NCBI RefSeq assembly: GCF_900094885.1
Contig: NZ_FMBL01000001.1
Coordinates: 62,001 to 126,000, forward strand
Reading direction: 5' to 3'
Length of the DNA stretch: 64,000 nt
Source: Bifidobacterium commune
GTDB lineage: Bacteria > Actinomycetota > Actinomycetes > Actinomycetales > Bifidobacteriaceae
Positions 26,701 through 34,670 of the stretch are shown one piece after another. A model generated the notes under the pieces. That model saw nothing but the letters and a program-made list of their open reading frames with translations. It did not search any database and was not told the origin of the DNA. The position numbers were made by a program, and so were the translations under genes. Position 1 is the first letter of the stretch. Every line of letters begins with the position of its first letter.

Positions 26701-27825
26701 AACAATGTGCGTGGAATCGGCGACAGAATCCGAGACAATTCCGCACGGCTCGGTAACCGTCTGATTGACGACATGCGCGGTATCGACGAGATTATCCGGT
26801 TCAACCAAGGGTCTCGTCGCTTGTCGGATATTGTGCAGGATGACAGGAATCTTTGGTTGTTCAACGGTCGATTGAGTCGTAAAAACGGCGTATTCGAAGC
26901 GCTTGGAGCTGTTTCGGCAATTGCGTTCAGCTTCGTTGCAATCAAGATGGTGTTTGGTGTTGTTCAAGCCGATCCTCTGTCCATCGCTCAATCGTTGGTC
27001 GCGTTTGTCCTTGTTCTCGGCTCGTTCGGTCCCACGCTTGCGCTGGACATCTTGCCGGGGAGCCTCACGCAACCGCTTGCTGCCGCGCGTCGCTTGTTTA
27101 GATTGTTCGATGAGAATCCTGTCTTGCAGGAAAACGGTACGGATAAACCCAAATTCGACACTGTTTCTCTTAAAGGCGTAACGTTCGCCTATCCGTCGAA
27201 TTCATCGCTTTCCGAGATGGTTTCATCACCGGCGTTGGTACTCAAAGATTTTGATTTAACGACTTTGCACTCAGGTATTCTTGGAATTCAGGGTGCTTCG
27301 GGACGTGGCAAATCTACGATTCTGAAACTGATGATGCGTTACTGGGATCCGCAGCAGGGGTCGGTTGATTTTTCCGGTGGGCCGTTGCCGGGTCTTGAAC
27401 CGCATTATCGGCGTCATATCGAGACGATGATGGGTGAAGAGACGTATCTTTTTGATGGCACGGTGCGCGACAACTTATTGATTGCGAATCCGCAAGCTAA
27501 AGATGCGGATTTGCACGTGGCGTTGGAACGGGCTTCGGTTGCCAGTGTTATCGAAGCGCTGCCTGATGGGTTGGATACTGCTGTGGGGGAGCTTGGCAGC
27601 CGACTTTCAGAGGGGGAACGTCAGCGTATCGGCTTGGCAAGGGTTTTCCTAACCGACGCTTCGCTGGTGCTTTTTGATGAGCCGACCAGTCAGGTGGACT
27701 CTTTGAATGAGTCGGTGATTCTTCGTTCGATTAACACACTGGCCTCCGAACGTCCTGTTTCCATCGTGCTTGTCTCACACCGGGCCTCGACCATGCAGAT
27801 TGCCGATCGTGTAATTACGCTGTAG
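23791..27825 (+). CDS. Single-chain double ABC exporter, CydDC-like
   Basis: One 1344-aa polypeptide with the order membrane domain, ATPase, membrane domain, ATPase. ATPase 1: GISGSGKSTVA (about residue 425), LSGGQRQRLAIARALL (about 536), VFDEATSSVD. ATPase 2: GASGRGKSTIL (about 1168), signature LSEGERQRIGLARVF (about 1270), LFDEPTSQVD. Six hydrophobic helices precede each ATPase. A hydrophilic linker (about residues 640-780) joins the halves. The arrangement resembles fused CydD-CydC, the cysteine/glutathione exporter needed for cytochrome bd assembly, but no bd oxidase gene is in the window and bifidobacteria are not respirers in the usual sense. A peptide, thiol or drug exporter is equally possible. 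Confidence 0.82.
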   Translation: MFDRRLFTLVPRSGAFVVAKVLSLWVSLLADIGCIFIFVGLLDKLFPVLAGVNDRGKPSAISALLKDFQAVPNGYSAFVFALVAIVIVKYLAVRFSHFFGTEASARIKISLRERLYNKMLDLGPTYCEHVKTADVVQSLTEGVDRIEGLFRSFLPQLAFAILAPLTFFVVLLPLSAPVAGVLLICVPLIVGIVVLVSVLTSRAYSKYWDRYTDMGAAFLDNVQGLETLKTFDADEAAAQRMDQKSEDFRKSSMKVLRIEQFSRLVMDLISYGGTVGAIGIVVWQVASGHLKLATALVAILLSVMFFVPLRRLGVFADTAMDGIAAVRRIYALLDVPVYSDGQSALPQGIEGCSVTFRNVSYTYGSIGEDNDDTLPIHRLFIPEDSQEASIAENHGEFGIKTKPKALDSVSFTTRPNGFTAIVGISGSGKSTVASLIAGKRGDYEGSIRLGYRVFGGVGSCELHGLKRRSLLEAVTVVDSHSHLFAGTLRENLLMAKPDATANEMWLALEGAHIDDFVYSQPERLDMVIEADANNLSGGQRQRLAIARALLRDSPIYVFDEATSSVDSDSERLINGTIRELAQSRTVIVITHRLNQAVDAGNIVVLDGGRVVESGTHAELMASGGRYATMFRTQESIGRVSHRKSWGSAYAGQVPRADAVSRPFDFALLDYQNQDGHEDEKPSCDSSGSGRKQDGENVFRSSSGHVPADVAHAGPAFARAAVYSEENAMGRRIEKGPNSASSVTSQGATDSSSSNGHDEIVGAGTTDVHAEHVDVTSDIAGRPHDDDRAMGTARLMLRLFSCVGALAPLMVGASVCGVVGCLASTFLPVSGVLALMAALGHPVWGMSVSLSVLAMAMCAVLRALMRYAEEYMNHNLSFRVLSLLRSKTFEALRRLAPAKLKRHGNGNLTALMTADIESLEMFFTGAVSPAVIAVSTSVVFAVLLWTLDPYFALLLIVAHIFIGIVLPRFYANNVRGIGDRIRDNSARLGNRLIDDMRGIDEIIRFNQGSRRLSDIVQDDRNLWLFNGRLSRKNGVFEALGAVSAIAFSFVAIKMVFGVVQADPLSIAQSLVAFVLVLGSFGPTLALDILPGSLTQPLAAARRLFRLFDENPVLQENGTDKPKFDTVSLKGVTFAYPSNSSLSEMVSSPALVLKDFDLTTLHSGILGIQGASGRGKSTILKLMMRYWDPQQGSVDFSGGPLPGLEPHYRRHIETMMGEETYLFDGTVRDNLLIANPQAKDADLHVALERASVASVIEALPDGLDTAVGELGSRLSEGERQRIGLARVFLTDASLVLFDEPTSQVDSLNESVILRSINTLASERPVSIVLVSHRASTMQIADRVITL

Positions 27826-27948
27826 GTCTTGGATGTGTAGTTTGCGGGACTGAGCCCTAGCTATATTTTCAGCTGTGTTGCGTTGTTTTCGGCTGTGCTG
27901 GATGGGGTCGGCTAGTAGTGTTGGTGTCAGCAGGGATGAAAGTGAGCA

Positions 27949-28827
27949 ATGGCAATGGGCATCGAAGAACGTAGGGCAACTGCCGAAATTCCAAGTGTTG
28001 TATTGCGGGATGGTAACAGCATTCCTCAGGTTGGTTTGGGAATGCTGCGCATCAGCGACGATGATGTGACAAGTGTCGTCAAGTCAGGGCTTGACGTCGG
28101 ATATCGCCATATTGATGCGGCGGCGGGGTACGACAATGAGCCGGGTGTCGGACGTGCGCTTTCAGAAACGGGATTCAATGCCGGGCAAGCGCGCAAGATG
28201 CTGTGGGTGACCACGAAACTCAAGGATTCCAAGCAGGGTTATGGCAGCGCCTTGAAGGCATTCGACCGCCAGATAAACGAGTTGCGTCTCGATTATGTTG
28301 ACATGTACATGCTGCATTGGCCCACGCCATTCGACTGGCGATCCGGCGAAACGTGGAAAGCGTTCGTCAGGCTGCGCGAAGAAGGCCGGGTTCGTACGTT
28401 GGGTGTGTGCAACTTCATGCCGGAGCATCTTGAACGCCTGCATCGCGAGATCGGCGAATGGCCGGCTGTCAACCAGATCGAACTGCATCCGACATGGCAG
28501 CAACGCGAGGTAGTTGCGTTCTGCAAACAGCACGACATCGCTGTAGAGGCGTACTCGCCAATGGCGCGAGGTGCCGATCTGAATGCGGGAGATGGCACCA
28601 TCGCGCGCATCGCCGCGGCCCACGATGTGTCCGAAGCCCAGGTCATCCTGCGCTGGCACATCGAAAACGGCACCATCGTCATCCCCAAATCCGTCCACAC
28701 GCAGCGTCAGCGCGAAAATCTCAATCTCTTCGGCTTCGCGCTAACCCCCACCGAGCATGCCGAAATCGAGGCACTGGACGGCCCTGTCCGTGCCGGCCAC
28801 GACCCAATGACCTTCACCTATGCCTAA
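27949..28827 (+). CDS. Aldo/keto reductase
   Basis: NADPH-dependent aldehyde/ketone reductase of the (beta/alpha)8 AKR superfamily, probably the bacterial 2,5-diketo-gluconate reductase-like group. The catalytic tetrad is visible: Asp and Tyr in YRHIDAAAGYDNE, Lys in VTTKLKDS and His in MYMLHWP. VCNFMPEHLERL and the cofactor-binding IPKSVHTQRQREN are in place. The length of 292 aa is slightly longer than average. It follows the ABC exporter by 123 bases; a functional link is not evident. The ATG at 27949 or 27955 could be used; both follow the GGGATGAAAG stretch. Confidence 0.92.
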   Translation: MAMGIEERRATAEIPSVVLRDGNSIPQVGLGMLRISDDDVTSVVKSGLDVGYRHIDAAAGYDNEPGVGRALSETGFNAGQARKMLWVTTKLKDSKQGYGSALKAFDRQINELRLDYVDMYMLHWPTPFDWRSGETWKAFVRLREEGRVRTLGVCNFMPEHLERLHREIGEWPAVNQIELHPTWQQREVVAFCKQHDIAVEAYSPMARGADLNAGDGTIARIAAAHDVSEAQVILRWHIENGTIVIPKSVHTQRQRENLNLFGFALTPTEHAEIEALDGPVRAGHDPMTFTYA

Positions 28828-29001
28828 AGTCGAAGCTTCCTCATCGCAGGGGAATTCTACTCGTGGTCGATTGGAACGGCCCACGGATGCTGATGAATGA
28901 TGGGTTTACCGCAAATGTATCATTGGTAACAAATGCCCCATTGTTCTTGTTCTCTTCCTCAACAAAGTTGTAGAGCGAAAGGGCAACATTACAGTGCTGT
29001 G

Positions 29002-29811
29002 ATGAAGGATGCTCTTATGCCACAAGAGATTGAAGCTTCGATCGTGTACGGTTTGGGCAAAGGTTTTGCTCAGCCGGAAGAAATCATCATTGACGATCCC
29101 ATTGGTGCTGAGATTCTTGTCGATGTATAGGCAAGCAGTTTGTGCCATTCCGGTCTGCATTTGGTCGAGGACGAAGATCAATTCTTCCTGTTCCCTGTGG
29201 TCATCGGCCATGAAGTAGCGGGCGTCGTTGAGTCGATCGGGCCCGGAAGTGCGAGGTTTTAAGGTCGGTGACCGTGTGGTTGCTTCGCTGGAACAAGTAT
29301 GCAGACATTGTTTCAACTGTCTCAACGTTCATCTGAAGTCCTGCCTGCAACAGCAGGGATGCGTACGTAAGCCCAGCGAGAAGTCGCGCTTGTCCTGTCT
29401 GGATGGACGTCCGATTATCCAAGCGTTTGGCGCGGGTGGTTTCGCCGAGAAGGTTTTGATTCATGAGAATCAGATCGCTGTTATTAATAACAAAGTTAAG
29501 TGGGGCGAGGCTGAGTGCATCGGTTGCGCCACCATGAAACAGTGCTGGGACATGCTCGGTGTTGACGGTACGGCTTATTGCATCGGGTTTGGCCAAGCCT
29601 GACGTTGAGGTTAACCCTGCTGCAGATTTACTGGCCCATCAGCGCGGGTTCAGGTTGTCTGATGTATGCTCTGACGTACGCACACTTCGCTGTTGGCGGG
29701 CGTCTGAACATGCCTACATCGGCACTCGGCACATCACCTGAGCCAGATCGATGAGGTCTATGTCCGGCTGAAAAGGGCGAAGTCATCCGCTCATTCATCA
29801 CTGAGTTCTGA
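29002..29811 (+). pseudogene. Broken zinc-dependent alcohol dehydrogenase
   Basis: Pieces of a medium-chain zinc alcohol dehydrogenase occur in order but not in one frame. GAEILVDV ends in a stop at 29128-29130 and continues as ASSLCHSGLHLVEDE (catalytic zinc Cys) and VVIGHEVAGVVESIGPG (zinc His). GFKVGDRVVASLEQVCRHCF carries the structural-zinc cysteines, followed by GAGGFAEKVLIHENQIAV. The expected NAD-binding glycine motif is missing. The C-terminus reappears as QIDEVYVRLKKGEVIRSFITEF if one base is skipped near 29770. There are thus at least one nonsense codon, several frameshifts and an internal deletion: about 270 codons remain of an expected 350-370. Confidence 0.8.
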
Positions 29812-30003
29812 TTTTCGGAAAGAGAATTCGTTGTACGTTAAAATAGATCACAATCAATGACAAGAGCGGTTTATGGCGATTAGAACCAATTTTGTGTTTT
29901 GCGTTAGTTGGTTCCAAATCGTTATGTGACGACTTGATTTGCTGCACGAAACTATTTAACGCTCGCATTTTTCCTAATTCGTTTTGCATAGGCGACAACA
30001 AAG

Positions 30004-30032
30004 TTGACATATTAAAAAATGTTAACTATAAT
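30004..30032 (+). promoter_or_regulatory. Consensus sigma-70 promoter of the AIPR-like gene
   Basis: TTGACA at 30004-30009 and TATAAT at 30027-30032 are both exact consensus hexamers with the ideal 17-base spacer. Transcription should start near 30039, giving a leader of about 100 nt before the ATG at 30141. No operator overlapping it was recognised, so expression may be strong and constitutive unless the leader controls it. Confidence 0.85.
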
Positions 30033-30040
30033 CACTATTA

Positions 30041-30077
30041 GTCACCGGACGGTGGCTGGAAAATCTGGATAGATTTT
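30041..30077 (+). promoter_or_regulatory. Two small hairpins in the mRNA leader
   Basis: Just after the predicted transcription start, GTCACC (30041-30046) can pair with GGTGGC (30051-30056) around a GGAC tetraloop. AAAATCT (30060-30066) pairs perfectly with AGATTTT (30071-30077) around GGAT. Both loops begin with GG. No known riboswitch is recognised. They could stabilise the mRNA or bind a regulator. Confidence 0.4.
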
Positions 30078-30140
30078 GGAGTATAGAGTTTAATATTGTT
30101 TCTCTCATTCCATACTATCCGCTAGTAGAGTGGAGTAGTT

Positions 30141-31586
30141 ATGTCAATAAAATATAATGATGAAGGCATCGTTCTGCGTTTTGAACAGTCTGTCCAGCAG
30201 ACGATAGGCGAGACGAGCAAAATCGCTGGGATGGCAAGAGCCAAATATCTCATTCCGCTCATCGATAAGCTTGATTTGCAGGCTAATCCGCGATCTTCAA
30301 AAGAAGGTCGAGTAACAAATGCGATTCAAGAGTCCATTGAAGATGATGTGTCTTTGTTCCCGTTCAAAACAAAAGGCATATTGCTCGGCGCATCCGATTA
30401 TGAATTACTTGAACGTGGCCGTGTCCGGGTTTTCTTTGACAATACGAACATTGAAGGAATTCTTGATGGCGGGCATAACACGTTGGCAATTGGTCTTCTG
30501 ATTTTGCGTCGTGCACTTGATTTCACAGGGAAGAAAATCCCTAGGGGACCAAAAACATGGCGTGAATTCAAAATTCTTTGGTCAGAGCATCGGAATGACA
30601 TTCAAAAATATCAAGAAGCGGTTCGGAAGAATGAGGACGGGACTGTGTCGAATCCTCAAGTTGCAGGTGATTTATCCTTCTATGTTCCTCTGGAACTTCT
30701 GGTACCAGCTGATCCGGATGATGACATTTGTGTGGATGCTTTCCGGCATAATATCCTCGAGATTTGTGAGGCGAGAAATAACAATGCCGAGTTGACTGCC
30801 GGCGCTAAAGCGAATCAAAAGGGATATTTTGAAGACCTTGCCAAGCTGTTGGAATATGAGAATCCTGCGGTTAATAGCCGAGTTGAATGGAAAACTAATG
30901 ATGGCGGTGATGTAAAAGTTGCTGACATCGTCGCTCTGACGTGGATTGTATTGCGAAAATTGCCTGAGTTTGGTGACGGAAGTGGATGTTTATCCTTTAA
31001 GGACGCTGAAGGTAAAGTGATTGAGGCGCCTTCCCCTCAACAACTATACAGCGGCAAAGGAAGTTGCCTGTCAATATTCAATCGATTTATGAGTTCACCA
31101 AATGTAACCGGTGGAACGAATGATTATACGGCAGAGTTGAATAATCCTCTTGTATATAGTGCGTTTGAAAAAGCCGTACAAATTCCAGAACTGTATGACT
31201 ACATCTACGCGCATTTTCCTGACCTTTATAACAGGGCGCATGGAAGTTATGGGAAAATTATCGCTGTGAAGGGTCTCAATCCCGAATCAAAGAACACGAA
31301 AAAATATACGCCTTTTGGAAAGCAACCGGTGGAAATTGCAAACCCTGCAGGGTTTATTGTTCCGTTGGTGTACGGTCTTACCACTTTAATCAAAGTTGAA
31401 TCGGATGAAGTGATTTGGCTGCAGGAGCCTAAAGGATTTTTGGAGCAAAATCTTCCGAAGATTGTTGCACAGTACAAAGAAGTCTTTGATCCCTGTGGTT
31501 ATGATCCGCAAAAAATCGGTAAGTCAGCAATGAGTTATACTGCCGCGGAAAATGCCTATAAAATGGCTCTATTTGGCATTTTGTAG
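30141..31586 (+). CDS. AIPR-like protein (abortive phage infection family), candidate defence gene
   Basis: A 481-aa soluble protein with no membrane segments. The segment FKTKGILLGASDYELLERGR followed by VFFDNTNIEGILDGGHNTLA (about residues 75-120) resembles the core of AIPR-family proteins, where a strand with a KGI/NGI-type turn precedes a (D/N)GGH or NGxQT signature. That family is named after lactococcal abortive-infection proteins and is often found alone in defence islands. The molecular activity is unclear. Base composition is AT-richer than the core genes around it, suggesting transfer. It has its own consensus promoter and terminator, so it is a one-gene unit. The assignment rests on short motifs and could be a related ParB/DndB-like fold. 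Confidence 0.6.
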   Translation: MSIKYNDEGIVLRFEQSVQQTIGETSKIAGMARAKYLIPLIDKLDLQANPRSSKEGRVTNAIQESIEDDVSLFPFKTKGILLGASDYELLERGRVRVFFDNTNIEGILDGGHNTLAIGLLILRRALDFTGKKIPRGPKTWREFKILWSEHRNDIQKYQEAVRKNEDGTVSNPQVAGDLSFYVPLELLVPADPDDDICVDAFRHNILEICEARNNNAELTAGAKANQKGYFEDLAKLLEYENPAVNSRVEWKTNDGGDVKVADIVALTWIVLRKLPEFGDGSGCLSFKDAEGKVIEAPSPQQLYSGKGSCLSIFNRFMSSPNVTGGTNDYTAELNNPLVYSAFEKAVQIPELYDYIYAHFPDLYNRAHGSYGKIIAVKGLNPESKNTKKYTPFGKQPVEIANPAGFIVPLVYGLTTLIKVESDEVIWLQEPKGFLEQNLPKIVAQYKEVFDPCGYDPQKIGKSAMSYTAAENAYKMALFGIL

Positions 31587-31603
31587 AGCCGACGCGTTGA
31601 TTT

Positions 31604-31641
31604 TGGGTATTCCGGTCAGAACGGGATACCCATTTATTTGT
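31604..31641 (+). terminator. Intrinsic terminator after the AIPR-like gene
   Basis: GGGTATTCCG (31605-31614) pairs with CGGGATACCC (31622-31631), one G-U included, around a 7-nt loop. It is followed by the T-rich ATTTATTTGTTT. It lies between convergent genes and may serve both directions. Confidence 0.75.
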
Positions 31642-31648
31642 TTAAGCA

Positions 31649-32704
31649 TCACTCAAACGGATACTTCAGTCCCCAGATGCTGCGGATTTGGTCCATGAGT
31701 CGCAACATGCGTAGGGTGTCGGCGTGGGGCATCTGCGTGCATTCGGGTTTGCCGTCGAGAATGGCGTTGGCGGCTGCGGCTACCTCGTATTCGAAGCCGG
31801 TGATTTGTGCGGGGACGTCGATGTGGCGAACGAGTTTGTGGTCGAGGTCGTAGAGGTCGATGCCTTCGACGTTGTTGATGTTTTGGCAGACCATGTAGCC
31901 TTCGGTGCCACAGATAGTGCCGGAACGATCGGATGCGCAGAGTATTGAGGCGTTCGCTGTGGCCAGCACACCGTCGTCGTAGCGCAATGTAATCGAATCG
32001 ATGGCGTCCACGCCGGTTTCGTAAGGTACCGTCGAAGTCTCGATGTCTGCGATGGTGCGATCGCTGGTGTCGCGGCCAAGCGCCATATCGAAGAAGTTCA
32101 GCGGGTATATGCCAACGTCGAGCAGCGCGCCACCGGCCATGGCGGGGTCGGTTATGCGGGCCTTGTGTGTGGTGGGGTAGCAGAGATTGGCAGTGGCCGC
32201 CTGCACTTGCCCGATTTCTCCGGATGTGATGAGGTCAGCCACGATGCCGCGCGATGGCAAATAGCGCGTCCAAATGGCTTCGGTGCACAGCAGGCCAGTC
32301 TCGTCTGCAACTTCAAGCAGTTGCTGTGCCTGGTCTGCGTTCGCAGTGAATGACTTCTCAACGAGGATGTTTTTGTCTGCCTTGAGGCATGCGATGCCCT
32401 GCTCGGCATGGAGCGCATGCGGTGTGGCGATATAGACAAGGTCGACTTCCGGGTCGGCCAGGAGTTCTTCATAAGAACCGTAAGATACGTCAAAACCGTA
32501 CTTTTCGGCAAAATCGGCAGCGCGGTCTGCATCGCGTGCGGCGACGGCATAAGGTTCGATAAGGCTGCTATAACGCGAATCGCGAGTCATTTCAGCCAAC
32601 GTATTTGCCATGGTGTGCGCGATACGTCCGGCTCCCAGAATCGCGACGTTGACTTTCAACCCTTGCTTCTGTGCTTCGGCTCGCTTACCGTTCAACCTGC
32701 TCAT
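31649..32704 (-). CDS. Gfo/Idh/MocA-family NAD(P)-dependent oxidoreductase
   Basis: Sugar or inositol-type dehydrogenase of 351 aa; the substrate is unknown. The N-terminal Rossmann fold shows VNVAILGAGRIAHTMANTLA. YIATPHALHAEQGIACLKA and the catalytic-loop VEKSF (the family consensus is EKP; here Pro is Ser) follow. GGALLDVGIYPLNF in the C-terminal domain is typical. The start at 32704 has GGGGAGG six bases upstream; an in-frame ATG at 32725 lies before that site and is less likely. It is divergent from the vsr gene and convergent with the AIPR-like gene, in a patch where the other genes look defence-related. Confidence 0.9.
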   Translation of the reverse strand: MSRLNGKRAEAQKQGLKVNVAILGAGRIAHTMANTLAEMTRDSRYSSLIEPYAVAARDADRAADFAEKYGFDVSYGSYEELLADPEVDLVYIATPHALHAEQGIACLKADKNILVEKSFTANADQAQQLLEVADETGLLCTEAIWTRYLPSRGIVADLITSGEIGQVQAATANLCYPTTHKARITDPAMAGGALLDVGIYPLNFFDMALGRDTSDRTIADIETSTVPYETGVDAIDSITLRYDDGVLATANASILCASDRSGTICGTEGYMVCQNINNVEGIDLYDLDHKLVRHIDVPAQITGFEYEVAAAANAILDGKPECTQMPHADTLRMLRLMDQIRSIWGLKYPFE

Positions 32705-32903
32705 GGGAACCTCCCCGTGCTTCATGGTTACGAAACGTTTATAACCATCATTGACAGGGAGGTGTACATTCCGATGTTGATGATCGCTGAGGTTGGCCGT
32801 GCGCCGATAGTGAGGAGCCCTGGGTTATGTTTGTCGCCCATTAATCGTGAAATGGAACGATACGGCGTTAAGGAATTTGGTAATTTATCGATGGGGGACT
32901 GCT

Positions 32904-33524
32904 TTGGATTTGGACAACACGGTCCTCGAGCACGGTGAGTGCCCACGCACAAGTGGCGCTAAAGCACTGAAACCTTCGAAAGTCGTTGGCGCTGACGCTT
33001 CAGTAACATCCGTGAAACTAAGGAAGCGGACGAAGTCAAAGAAAACGGTAAAACCTAAAAAGTACGAGCGCGGTACGCGCAGTTACACTATGTCACGTAT
33101 TCGCGGCAAAGATACAAAAATTGAGGTTTTGGTCCGGTCGTATCTCTTCCGACGTGGGCTGAGGTTTCGCAAGAATGACAAGCGATACCCCGGCCGTCCC
33201 GATGTGGTATTGCCCAGATACCGCACCATTGTTTTTGTCAACGGCTGCTTCTGGCATATGCATGAAGGCTGTTCGAAATTTTCGATGCCTAAATCGAATG
33301 TTGAATTCTGGACGGCGAAGTTGGTGCGCAACCATGAGCGCGACATTCGGCAGCGTGCCGAATTGGAGGGTGACGGGTGGCGTGTGCTCGTCGTTTGGGA
33401 GTGTGAACTGACAGTCAAACTCCGTGAGGAGAGGCTCGAGCGACTCTATCGCGAGATTGTGGGCGAAGATGACAGCGGAGATGTTGGTGCCGAGTCGGCT
33501 GGTGATTTGCCAGTGCTCGTGTAA
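32904..33524 (+). CDS. vsr: Very short patch repair endonuclease
   Basis: Nicks DNA 5' of T in T:G mismatches produced by deamination of 5-methylcytosine, the usual companion of a cytosine-5 methyltransferase. The core is clear: TRSYTMSRIRGKDTKIE, PGRPDVVLPRYRTIVFVNGC (with the catalytic Asp), FWHMHEGCSKF (metal/zinc His and Cys), EFWTAKLVRNHERD and WRVLVVWECEL. Before it lies a Lys-rich extension. The start is uncertain: TTG at 32904 follows GGGGG with good spacing, while GTG at 32847 would add 19 residues. No methyltransferase gene is in the window, so it is an orphan here. Confidence 0.88.
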   Translation: MDLDNTVLEHGECPRTSGAKALKPSKVVGADASVTSVKLRKRTKSKKTVKPKKYERGTRSYTMSRIRGKDTKIEVLVRSYLFRRGLRFRKNDKRYPGRPDVVLPRYRTIVFVNGCFWHMHEGCSKFSMPKSNVEFWTAKLVRNHERDIRQRAELEGDGWRVLVVWECELTVKLREERLERLYREIVGEDDSGDVGAESAGDLPVLV

Positions 33525-33565
33525 CTGTCGTCGCCAACTGACGGTGACAGCTACGATTCCACCGG

Positions 33566-34330
33566 TTACCGCTGAGACTTTAGCTCGTCAAGCTGCTTCT
33601 TTGCCTTATGAAGCTTGACGAATATTTCGTTTCGCTTCGTGCCGTCCTTCGCGCGTGAATGGTCACCTTCAAGTTTAGCGATTTGGTTCGTGAGCTCGAT
33701 CATCGTTTCTTGCCTGGTAAGACGCTCTTCGAGGTTGTTTCCATCGGCGTCACCAAAGATGACCTGAGCGCACAGGCTTTGCCACATGTCGTCCATCGTT
33801 TGGCCGTTCAAACTTAATCGCATGCTGGCCGCATCGTACCAATCGCTTTTGTATGTCTGCATCTGCGCCTCATCCTGATGTCCGGGGCGTACAGGCAGCT
33901 TGCGTTGAAATGCAGAGCACGCTTGCCACTTGCTGCTCTGGTTTCCCAAAGTATCACTATCGGCATCATCTTCGCTGTCGGCAAGTGTGGCATCGCGTAC
34001 GCAGACGAATAGGATATTGGACGACGAACGCAGTTTGGCGATATGCTCCATAACTTCGACGGGGGCATCGGCGCCGGTTTGCCGCAGTCCCATGACAAGA
34101 ACTTCTTTTACCTTGGTTCCTGCGGCGGCGTTGAGGGTGCCAGGTCGCAGCAATGCCAGCATTGTAATCGAGTCGATATCGGTTACGAAATGTTGCTTGA
34201 GGCGAGACGAAACCGGTGGTTTGAGATAGAACATCTGCTTGGGCAGTACGCTTTTTGCCTCAGGAATCGCGCAGGAATCAGGCAATCCCAGTGAGGTTGC
34301 GCTGACGGTCTCACAGTGTGCCACAGTCAT
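33566..34330 (-). CDS. DUF4391 domain protein
   Basis: A 254-aa soluble protein. The organisation fits the DUF4391 family: an N-terminal half with YLKPPVSSRLKQHFVTDIDS and TLNAAAGTKVKEVLVMGL, then short acidic spacers, and a C-terminal segment LTRQETMIELTNQIAKLEGD that should form a coiled coil. Such genes usually accompany a restriction-type helicase and a DNA methyltransferase, and their role is unknown. Neither partner is present here. The start is supported by AAAGAAAGG about ten bases upstream. Together with vsr and the AIPR-like gene it points to a reduced defence or restriction island (inference). Confidence 0.6.
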   Translation of the reverse strand: MTVAHCETVSATSLGLPDSCAIPEAKSVLPKQMFYLKPPVSSRLKQHFVTDIDSITMLALLRPGTLNAAAGTKVKEVLVMGLRQTGADAPVEVMEHIAKLRSSSNILFVCVRDATLADSEDDADSDTLGNQSSKWQACSAFQRKLPVRPGHQDEAQMQTYKSDWYDAASMRLSLNGQTMDDMWQSLCAQVIFGDADGNNLEERLTRQETMIELTNQIAKLEGDHSRAKDGTKRNEIFVKLHKAKKQLDELKSQR

Positions 34331-34597
34331 TGTCGGCCTTTCTTTTCAATGCCGCTACCGTTAAGTTCGTAATATTCGTGTCCGCTGTTGTCTAAAGCGA
34401 CGTCGGGTCGGCACTTGCTCGTGGTTTCAATAACAAGTATAGGCGCTTAAATGTGGAGCGAGCATACGCCGTTCAGATTCGCCGTGTGAGTCACACATAG
34501 GCATCTTCGCTAAGAGCGGCGCAGGTAAGAAACAGAGATGAGGCGGCGGCTTGCGCGTGGCGCGCAGACCATGTTTCCGTGTACAATACGATATGTT

Positions 34598-34670
34598 GCC
34601 CGGATAGCTCAGGGGATAGAGCACCGCTCTCCTAAAGCGGGTGTCGTCAGTTCGAATCTGATTCCGGGCA
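34598..34670 (+). tRNA. tRNA-Arg (anticodon CCT)
   Basis: A full cloverleaf is present. Acceptor GCCCGGA pairs with TCCGGGC (discriminator A), the D arm is GCTC...GAGC, the anticodon stem is CCGCT/AGCGG with loop CTCCTAA (anticodon CCT at 34631-34633, reading AGG), and the T arm is GTCAG-TTCGAAT-CTGAT. The 73 bases do not include CCA. TACAAT at 34582-34587 is a likely -10. It borders the defence-gene patch, and tRNA genes are common integration points. Confidence 0.97.
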
